Part shown: piece by piece, positions 1 to 5,293 of the stretch | How positions within the stretch are numbered: the first letter of the stretch is position 1 | How the letters are laid out: each line of letters begins with the position of its first letter | Assembly: GCA_945888565.1 (NCBI GenBank) | Contig: CAMDAL010000101.1 | Coordinates: 1-11,828, forward strand | Reading direction: 5' to 3' | Source of the DNA: Devosia equisanguinis | GTDB taxonomy: Bacteria > Pseudomonadota > Alphaproteobacteria > Rhizobiales > Devosiaceae | Length of the DNA stretch: 11,828 bases | Translations under genes and position numbers: made by a program | The notes under the pieces: model-generated | Told to the model about the DNA's origin: nothing | The model's input: the letters and a program-made list of their open reading frames with translations, nothing else | Databases searched by the model: none

Positions 1-1783
1 ACTGTTCCAGCCGGGCCAGGCGCTCGTTGACCTCACGGATGGTCGCTTCGAGGGCAGAGTCATCGGCCGGCCGTTCGGCGGCGACGCGCTCCATGACGCG
101 GCCGAGCCGCTTCTCGAGTTCGGCATACTCGGTTTCGCCGATGCGCGGCTCGCGGTCGGCCAGCGCTGCGGTCGTGCGTTGCGCTACCTTGTCGGCGAGC
201 GCTTCGAGATCGGTCCTGACGTCGGTGGGGGTGCTGTAGAGCTTGGCGAGGCCGGTGAGCTGCTCGCCGGTCTGGTCCATCCGCGCCACAAGCTGACGCA
301 CCTGCGCCTCGAGCTGGCCGACGTTGAGTTCGGGCGGATTGGCCACCTTGACGGAGATGACCTCGAGCTGCGTCTCTATGGCGGCAAAGCGCGGCTCCAT
401 CGCCTCGACCACGGCCGAGCGCATGGCGTCAACATCGGCCTTGAGTACGGTGGCCGCAGGGCCGCGCACCTCGATATCGGAAATGCGCTGATTCAGGGCA
501 TCGACGAGTTCGATCAGGCCCTGCGGCTGCTGGGGCGCCTTCATGGCGGCTGCGAAGCGCTGCAGCTCGTCGGTGATCTTCTCGAGCTCGGCGGGTGGCA
601 TGGCCATCTGCCGCTCGATGCCATCGACGCGGTCATAGATGGCGCGGACGCCGTCCTCGATCGCCTGCATGGCGTCCTTGAGGCCGGCCGGTGGCACGTC
701 GGCGCGGTTGGCGACCTGCACCTGCAGGTCGGCGAGGCGGCCGACAGTGGCGGTGACATCGTCGAGACGGCGGCTGAGGCCGGTATTGTCGGTCTTGTCG
801 ACCAGTTGCACCTGCAGGTCGGCGAGCTTGCCGACGGTGGCGGTGACGTCGTCGAGACGGCGGGTGAGCCCCGAGGTATCGGAGCGATCGACCAGCTTGA
901 CCTGCAGGTCCGCGAGACGTCCAACCGTTGCGGTGACCTCGTCGAGCCGCTGGTTCAGCGCGGTGCTGTCGGACTTGCTGGCGAGCTGCACCTGCAGGTC
1001 GGCAAGGCGACCGACGGTGGCGGTGACGTCGTCGAGGCGCTGGTTCAGGCCGGAGGTGTCGGAGCGATCGGCATAAGCCTTCTGCAGCTCGGCCAGCTTG
1101 GCGACAGTCTGGCTCACATCGTCCAGCCGGCGGGTGAGCGCCGACACGTCGATCTGCGGTTCGCGCGCCACGAGCTTGGCGAGGCTGGCGATCTGGCCTT
1201 CGAGCCGCTTCACCTGCCCGGTTTCGCCGACGGCGCCGGCAAGCAATTCGACGACCTGGCTCAGTTGCCCGACCTGGTCGGCGATTTCCTTGACGTTGGC
1301 GGTCTGGCCGCGCGCCTGCGACCGCAGCTCGCCCTCAAAGCGCTCGAGGCGCGACGAGATGCTGCCCACGGCCTCGGCGAGTTCGTTGAAGCGCGGCATA
1401 TCCGTAGCGCGCACCGGCGCCAGCGGTGGCGGAACCTGCGGCGGCGGGGCGAAATGGCGGGAGCGGATCTGCTGGATGGCGGATTCGAGGGTATCGCGCG
1501 GGTTGGGCGCGGTTCCGGCGGCGGGGAGGTCGTCGCGATCGGAGAAACGGGAGACGGCGCGCTGCACCGAGCGCAGGGCTTCGCGATGGCGCGTCTCGGG
1601 CTCGATCTCGGTGACCTGGTGGCGCAGATCGCGCATCCGCTCGGTCAATCCCGTGTAGCCGGGTTCGGGCTGGGTGCGGGCAACCTGGGTCTCGACCTGA
1701 TCGAGCAAAGCCACCAGCTCGCTTCGCAGGTCCTGCCATTCGCCGGCATCGGCTTGCTGATCGTGAGGGTTGGCGCGGACCAT
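1..1783 (-). CDS. N-terminal part of a long coiled-coil repeat protein, possibly PodJ/SEL1-like polar or peptidoglycan-binding factor (partial)
   Basis: Reading the minus strand from the ATG at 1783-1781 gives 594 codons with no stop before the window edge, so the C-terminus lies outside. The protein begins MVRANPHDQQADAGEW. It has no signal peptide or membrane segment in the visible part, a Pro-rich linker near residues 112-124 and long Leu/Val-spaced helical stretches from about residue 130 onward. Residues 215-364 are five tandem 30-residue units built on RLDDVTATVGRLADLQ. Charged coiled-coil sequence continues to the edge. A weak ribosome site (CGGGAA) lies about 7 bases before the ATG. 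Large rhizobial proteins with a coiled-coil N-terminus followed by Sel1 repeats and a peptidoglycan-binding domain (PodJ-like) look like this, but those C-terminal domains are not in the window, so the family name is inference. The frame itself is secure: codon third positions are G/C-rich and the repeat period is a multiple of three. It is divergent from the response regulator gene. Confidence 0.9.
   Translation of the reverse strand, partial: MVRANPHDQQADAGEWQDLRSELVALLDQVETQVARTQPEPGYTGLTERMRDLRHQVTEIEPETRHREALRSVQRAVSRFSDRDDLPAAGTAPNPRDTLESAIQQIRSRHFAPPPQVPPPLAPVRATDMPRFNELAEAVGSISSRLERFEGELRSQARGQTANVKEIADQVGQLSQVVELLAGAVGETGQVKRLEGQIASLAKLVAREPQIDVSALTRRLDDVSQTVAKLAELQKAYADRSDTSGLNQRLDDVTATVGRLADLQVQLASKSDSTALNQRLDEVTATVGRLADLQVKLVDRSDTSGLTRRLDDVTATVGKLADLQVQLVDKTDNTGLSRRLDDVTATVGRLADLQVQVANRADVPPAGLKDAMQAIEDGVRAIYDRVDGIERQMAMPPAELEKITDELQRFAAAMKAPQQPQGLIELVDALNQRISDIEVRGPAATVLKADVDAMRSAVVEAMEPRFAAIETQLEVISVKVANPPELNVGQLEAQVRQLVARMDQTGEQLTGLAKLYSTPTDVRTDLEALADKVAQRTTAALADREPRIGETEYAELEKRLGRVMERVAAERPADDSALEATIREVNERLARLEQ
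692..1141 (-). repeat. Five tandem 90-bp units encoding 30-residue coiled-coil repeats
   Basis: The decamer CCTGCAGGTC recurs at 721, 811, 901 and 991, with a diverged copy at 1081, giving an exact 90-bp period. On the minus strand each unit encodes 30 residues of the type RLDDVTATVGRLADLQ followed by a variable charged tail (for example VQLASKSDST). The first translated unit (residues 215-244, DNA 1052-1141) is the most diverged; units two to five are close to each other, pointing to recent duplication or gene conversion. The repeat adds length to the rod of the coiled-coil protein and could vary in copy number between strains. Confidence 0.92.
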
Positions 1784-1804
1784 TGACGGTTCCCGGAGAA
1801 GATT

Positions 1805-1822
1805 TCAGGGACGCTTCCCTGA
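1805..1822. promoter_or_regulatory. Perfect 7-bp inverted repeat in the leader of the coiled-coil gene
   Basis: TCAGGGA, four bases, then TCCCTGA form a perfect dyad 22-39 bases upstream of the ATG at 1783. It could be a leader RNA hairpin or a protein-binding dyad. No T-run follows it on the minus strand, so it does not look like an intrinsic terminator. Function is unknown. Confidence 0.4.
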
Positions 1823-1886
1823 GAAAAATGCCGGCCGATCACCCGGTTAGGGCCATGGCCTGCCTGCCACTCTTGGGAAAACATGG

Positions 1887-1901
1887 TAAAGATCGCGTTA
1901 A
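1887..1901 (-). promoter_or_regulatory. Candidate CtrA-like box (one mismatch)
   Basis: On the minus strand this reads TTAA, seven bases, TTTA followed by CC. The alphaproteobacterial CtrA consensus is TTAA-N7-TTAA(C), so seven of eight core bases match. It sits about 104 bases upstream of the coiled-coil gene start and about 131 upstream of the response regulator start, so it could serve either gene. TTAA is rare in this GC-rich DNA, but this is a motif match only. Confidence 0.3.
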
Positions 1902-2031
1902 GCGCCGATGCATTTTGCAACGCAGAGAGTGATGCCGTTAAGATTTCGTGGCTCACGGCCCGCCTTTAGTGGGATACAAAAGGCGAGACCCGCTTGTTAC
2001 CAAGGCCCGCAGAGGAGAGCTGCCCAACCCC

Positions 2032-2697
2032 ATGACCCGACGGCGCATCATCATCGTAGACGATCACCCGCTTTTCCGTGCCGCGCTCAAACAGACGCTG
2101 GCCGGCGGCGACCCTTCGATCACCGTCGAGGAGGCGGGCGATATCGCGACGCTTACCACGGCGCTCGGGGCCGACCGGGAGTGCGACCTGGTGCTGCTCG
2201 ACCTCAACATGCCCGGCTCGCGCGGCTTTTCGGGCCTGCTGCTGCTGCGCGCCCAGTACCCCGAAATCCCGGTGATGATCATTTCGGCCGTCGACGAGGG
2301 CACGGTGGTACGGCGCGCCTTCGAGCTCGGCGCGGCTGGCTACCTGCACAAGTCGGTCGGGCCGACCGATATTCGCCGGGCCATCGAGATGGTGCTCTCG
2401 GGCGAGGTTTACGTGCCGGACGGCATGGAACTGCCGGCCGAGGACGCGCAATCGGCGCTGATGCAGCGGCTCGCCACCCTGACCCCGCAGCAGATCCGCG
2501 TGCTGATGATGCTCAGCGACGGGCTGATGAACAAGCAGATCGCCTACGAGCTGTCGATTTCCGAGGCAACGGTGAAGGCGCACGTCTCCGCCATCCTGCA
2601 GAAACTCGACGTCGACAGCCGGACGCAGGCGGTGATTGCGGCCAGCCGGATCGAGGATGGCCAGTTCGCCGAGCTGCTGTCGCCGAATGACCACTAG
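2032..2697 (+). CDS. LuxR/NarL-family DNA-binding response regulator
   Basis: This is a 221-residue two-domain transcription factor. The receiver domain (residues 5-123) shows the acidic pair D10-D11, the phospho-acceptor D57 in LVLLDLNMPG, the conserved S85 and the lysine K107 in GYLHKS. The C-terminal LuxR/GerE helix-turn-helix (about 150-205) starts at LTPQQIRVL and contains the recognition-helix stretch ISEATVKAHV. Phosphorylation by a sensor kinase would be expected to alter dimerisation and DNA binding. No histidine kinase gene is adjacent, so its partner is unknown. The ATG at 2032 is chosen because it begins directly before the first receiver strand (RRRIIIVDD) and follows an AGGAG at 2013-2017; an in-frame ATG at 1948 would add 28 residues unlike any receiver domain. 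It is divergent from the coiled-coil gene and precedes the TSUP gene by 171 bases, so it probably forms its own unit. Confidence 0.93.
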   Translation: MTRRRIIIVDDHPLFRAALKQTLAGGDPSITVEEAGDIATLTTALGADRECDLVLLDLNMPGSRGFSGLLLLRAQYPEIPVMIISAVDEGTVVRRAFELGAAGYLHKSVGPTDIRRAIEMVLSGEVYVPDGMELPAEDAQSALMQRLATLTPQQIRVLMMLSDGLMNKQIAYELSISEATVKAHVSAILQKLDVDSRTQAVIAASRIEDGQFAELLSPNDH

Positions 2698-2868
2698 TTT
2701 GGTCGAGTTAAGTCACGGGCGCCGCATCGTTTTCTGCATATTTCGGGCGCACTAACCTCACCTTTGCATTTAGCTGCTAAGGCTTGATGCAATTCGCGAA
2801 AACTGTCGCATTTTCGTCTCCGCCGAGCGCTAGGCCGAGAATGCCCCAGCGCCAAGTGGACGCCGCCC

Positions 2869-3801
2869 GTGCAGGTCTATCTGCCGATCGCCGAGCTTTC
2901 GATGAACCTGTTCTTCCTTGTGGGGATCGGGGGTGCGGTCGGCTTCCTGTCGGGACTGTTCGGGGTGGGCGGCGGATTCCTGCTGACGCCGCTGCTGATC
3001 TTTTCGGGCGTGCCCTCCTCCGTCGCCGTCGCCTCGGTGACCGGGCAGGTGGTGGCCGCCTCAACCTCGGGCGCATTGAGTTACTACCGGCGCGGGCAGA
3101 TCGACCTGCACCTGGCGCTCTACCTGGTGCTGGCCAGCATCCTCGGCTCGTTCGTCGGCGTGTGGATTTTCGGCGTGCTCAGGGCGGTAGGCCAGCTCGA
3201 CCTGTTCATCTCTCTGGGCTTCCTGATCCTGCTGGGTTTCGTCGGCACGCTGATGATGGTCGAGGCAGTCCGCTCGATCCTGAAGCGCCGCGCCGGCATC
3301 GTGGTGCGCGAGAAGCTGCCCAACCAGCATAACTGGTTCCACGGCCTGCCCTTCCGCGTGCGGTTCAAGAAGTCGCGGCTCTATATCTCCGTGGTGCCGG
3401 TGCTGCTGCTGGGTTTCTGCATCGGCATCGTCGGCGCACTGCTCGGCATCGGCGGTGGTTTCATCCTGGTGCCGGCGCTGGTCTACCTGCTGCGCGTGCC
3501 GGGCAACATGGTGATCGGCACCTCGCTGCTGCAGGTGGTGGCGATGATGGCGGCGACGACCATCCTCCACGCCGTCACCAGCCAGAGCGTCGATATCCTG
3601 CTCGCCTTCTGCCTGATGGTCGGCGGCACCGTCGGCGCGCAGTTCGGCGCCTCGGCCGGCAAGTACCTGCGCGGCGAGCAGTTGCGCGCGCTGCTGGCGC
3701 TGCTGGTGCTGGCGGTGGCCATCCGCTTCGGCATCAGCCTGATCCTGCCGCCCTCCAACCCGTTCTCGACGGCCGTGATGGGCATCGGGGGGGCGATATG
3801 A
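2869..3801 (+). CDS. TSUP (TauE/SafE) family membrane permease
   Basis: This 310-residue polytopic membrane protein belongs to the sulfite exporter TauE/SafE (TSUP, PF01925) family. Known members move sulfite, sulfoacetate, taurine-derived or other small organic anions across the inner membrane; the substrate here cannot be read from sequence. The two family half-repeats are both visible: GLFGVGGGF near residue 29 and GALLGIGGGF near residue 189, each followed by a Leu/Pro-rich helix. A charged cytoplasmic loop (about 140-175, with WFHGLPFRVRFKKSR) separates the halves, as in the larger alphaproteobacterial members. The start is GTG, giving MQVYLPIAELS; this N-terminus resembles my memory of relatives, but no strong ribosome site precedes it and the ATG at residue 12 is an alternative. 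Its stop overlaps the start of the next gene, which suggests translational coupling. Confidence 0.92.
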   Translation: MQVYLPIAELSMNLFFLVGIGGAVGFLSGLFGVGGGFLLTPLLIFSGVPSSVAVASVTGQVVAASTSGALSYYRRGQIDLHLALYLVLASILGSFVGVWIFGVLRAVGQLDLFISLGFLILLGFVGTLMMVEAVRSILKRRAGIVVREKLPNQHNWFHGLPFRVRFKKSRLYISVVPVLLLGFCIGIVGALLGIGGGFILVPALVYLLRVPGNMVIGTSLLQVVAMMAATTILHAVTSQSVDILLAFCLMVGGTVGAQFGASAGKYLRGEQLRALLALLVLAVAIRFGISLILPPSNPFSTAVMGIGGAI

Positions 3802-4556
3802 GGCGGCTGCTGCTTGCCGTGATGTTCGGCGCAATGGCGCTGCCCGTGGCGGCCGAACAACTCGTGACGCAGGTGAGCAGCGAAGAGGTGGCGATAACCT
3901 CGAGCTTCGCCGGCCAGACCCTGACGCTGTTCGGCACGATCGCGCCCGAGGCCGGGTCGGAGCAGAAATATGTCGAAGGTCCGTTCCACATCGTCGTGAC
4001 CGTCACCGGGCCGCTGCAGAAGCGCGTGGCGCGCAAGATGAGCAACCAGTTCGGCATCTGGATCAACACCGAGCAGGCGGTCTACGAGGAGTTCCCGTCG
4101 TTCTACCAGGTGCTCAGCGACGCGAAGCTCGACACCATCACCAACCCGGTCACGCTGGCCGAAACCGCCATTCCGCTCGACAGCCCCTCCATCGGCAAGA
4201 CCAGCGCCCCCTACCCGCAATCGCAGCTGTTCCGTGGCGAACTGGTGAAGCTGATGCAGCGCAAGGGGCACTACGGGCTGAACGAGCAGGGCGTGATCTT
4301 CCGGTCCGACACCTTCTATTTCGCCCAGGCAACGCTGCCGTCCGACGCGCCGCCGGGGCCCTACATCGCGCATACCTACCTGTTCAAGGACGGCGAGATC
4401 ATCGCCCGCAAAACCAATGGCTTCTCGGTGCGCAAGATCGGCTTCGAACGCTTCCTCGGCCTCGCCTCGCGCCAGCAACCGCTGCTCTACGGGCTGGTCT
4501 GCGTCGTGCTGGCGGTGTTCACCGGCTGGCTCGGCGGCGTGGTGTTCCGGCGCTGA
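3798..4556 (+). CDS. TIGR02186 / Alph_Pro_TM family secreted, membrane-anchored protein
   Basis: This 252-residue protein starts inside the stop of the TSUP gene (ATGA overlap). A signal peptide covers residues 1-19, ending LPVAA before EQ. The body (20-225) is a soluble, beta-rich-looking domain expected in the periplasm, with conserved-looking stretches FGTIAPEAG, GPFHIVVTVTGP and FGIWINTEQ. A single hydrophobic helix at about 228-250 ends in the positive residues RR, so the protein is probably anchored by its C-terminus. It matches the alphaproteobacterial family TIGR02186 (PF09608, Alph_Pro_TM), recalled as a frequent neighbour of TauE/SafE genes. Its biochemical role is unknown; a periplasmic partner or substrate-handling subunit of the permease is an inference from the coupling. 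Its stop lies 3 bases from the stop of the convergent gene. Confidence 0.9.
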   Translation: MRRLLLAVMFGAMALPVAAEQLVTQVSSEEVAITSSFAGQTLTLFGTIAPEAGSEQKYVEGPFHIVVTVTGPLQKRVARKMSNQFGIWINTEQAVYEEFPSFYQVLSDAKLDTITNPVTLAETAIPLDSPSIGKTSAPYPQSQLFRGELVKLMQRKGHYGLNEQGVIFRSDTFYFAQATLPSDAPPGPYIAHTYLFKDGEIIARKTNGFSVRKIGFERFLGLASRQQPLLYGLVCVVLAVFTGWLGGVVFRR

Positions 4557-4559
4557 GCG

Positions 4560-5252
4560 CTACCACTCAGCCCCGGTGATCAGCCGCTTCGGGCTGACCG
4601 GGTAGACACGGCCCCTGCCGATCATCGCTACCTCCAGCGTGGGCCAGTGCAGCAGGCCGAGAAAGGCCGGGGCGAGGATGTTGAGGGTGCCGGTGGAGGC
4701 GCCGTAGGCCGGCATGATGAAGGTGCGGTTGTCGTGCACGAAGCAGGGCCGGCGGACCGAGCGGCCGTTCATGGCGATGTGCGCCGAGGGGTGCAGGTGG
4801 CCGGCGACGATGCCCTGCTGGTTGCCACCTGCTACATTTCTCTTGGGCTCGTGGAGCAGGGTGAGGCCCGAACGCTCGACAATCGCGGCACAGGTGCCGC
4901 CAAGGGTGTGCGGGGCCGGGTCGTGGTTGCCGGAAATCCAGGTCCAGCGAGCTCGCCCCATCAGGGCAGCGAGGCGGAGGCGGTCGGCCGGGAGGAGCGT
5001 GGTGCTGCCTTCGTCGCGGTGAAAGCTGTCGCCGAGTGCGATGACTTCGGCGGCCCCGGTCAGGTTGAGGTCGGCTTCGAGGCGGCGCAGGGTCATGCCG
5101 GTGTCGTAGGGCGGCAGCAGGCTGCCGCGCCGCGCGAACGATGACAGCTTTTCGAGGTGCAGGTCGGCGACCAGCAAGGCGTTCTCGGCGCGCCAGAACA
5201 GGGCACCGGACGGCAGGGCTTCGAACTGGTGGCCGCAAAAGGTGAGCAGCAC
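4560..5252 (-). CDS. pdeM: Ligase-associated DNA damage response endonuclease PdeM (metallophosphoesterase)
   Basis: This calcineurin-like metallophosphoesterase is 230 residues from the GTG start. All metal-binding motifs of the fold are present: D30-x-H32 (VADLHLEK), GDSFHR (74-79), GNHD (108-111) and GHLH (151-154). Family members of this type sit beside Lhr-type helicases and, in many bacteria, an ATP-dependent ligase and exonuclease, hence the name PdeM. No ligase or exonuclease gene is in this window. The GTG at 5252 is preferred because GAGGAAG lies eight bases before it and the product begins MLLTFCGHQF; a TTG at 5297 that overlaps the helicase stop (TTGA) would add 15 residues and is the alternative. 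The same frame stays open upstream through the helicase gene, but that extension is an artefact. It is downstream of, and probably co-transcribed with, the helicase. Confidence 0.9.
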   Translation of the reverse strand: MLLTFCGHQFEALPSGALFWRAENALLVADLHLEKLSSFARRGSLLPPYDTGMTLRRLEADLNLTGAAEVIALGDSFHRDEGSTTLLPADRLRLAALMGRARWTWISGNHDPAPHTLGGTCAAIVERSGLTLLHEPKRNVAGGNQQGIVAGHLHPSAHIAMNGRSVRRPCFVHDNRTFIMPAYGASTGTLNILAPAFLGLLHWPTLEVAMIGRGRVYPVSPKRLITGAEW

Positions 5253-5293
5253 CGGGGTTTCTTCCTCGTCGGAAAGTGCCGCAGTAGAATACG

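Noticed and set aside
541..1076. Ser/Arg/Cys-rich repeat proteins on both strands in the 90-bp repeat region
   Set aside because: These are other-frame readings of the same repeat; composition is typical of out-of-frame GC-rich DNA.
692..1141. CRISPR-like array because of regular spacing
   Set aside because: The whole 90-bp unit is conserved, has no unique spacers, and is in frame within a coding sequence.
179..1786. 535-residue plus-strand frame over the left end
   Set aside because: It is the antisense of the coiled-coil gene; Gly/Asp/His-rich translation without domains, while the minus frame shows clean coiled-coil repeats and a start codon.
1948..2031. Upstream ATG start for the response regulator
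   Set aside because: It adds 28 residues with no receiver-domain similarity; the ATG at 2032 fits the domain boundary.
2698..2868. Promoter, small gene or terminator in the gap before the permease
   Set aside because: A weak CTTGAT-like -35 and a short plus-strand frame are present, but no convincing -10, ribosome site, stem-loop or coding signal.
3061..4478. Long His/Gln/Asp-rich minus-strand frames under the permease pair
   Set aside because: Antisense shadows; the plus strand has membrane helices, a signal peptide and overlapping start and stop.
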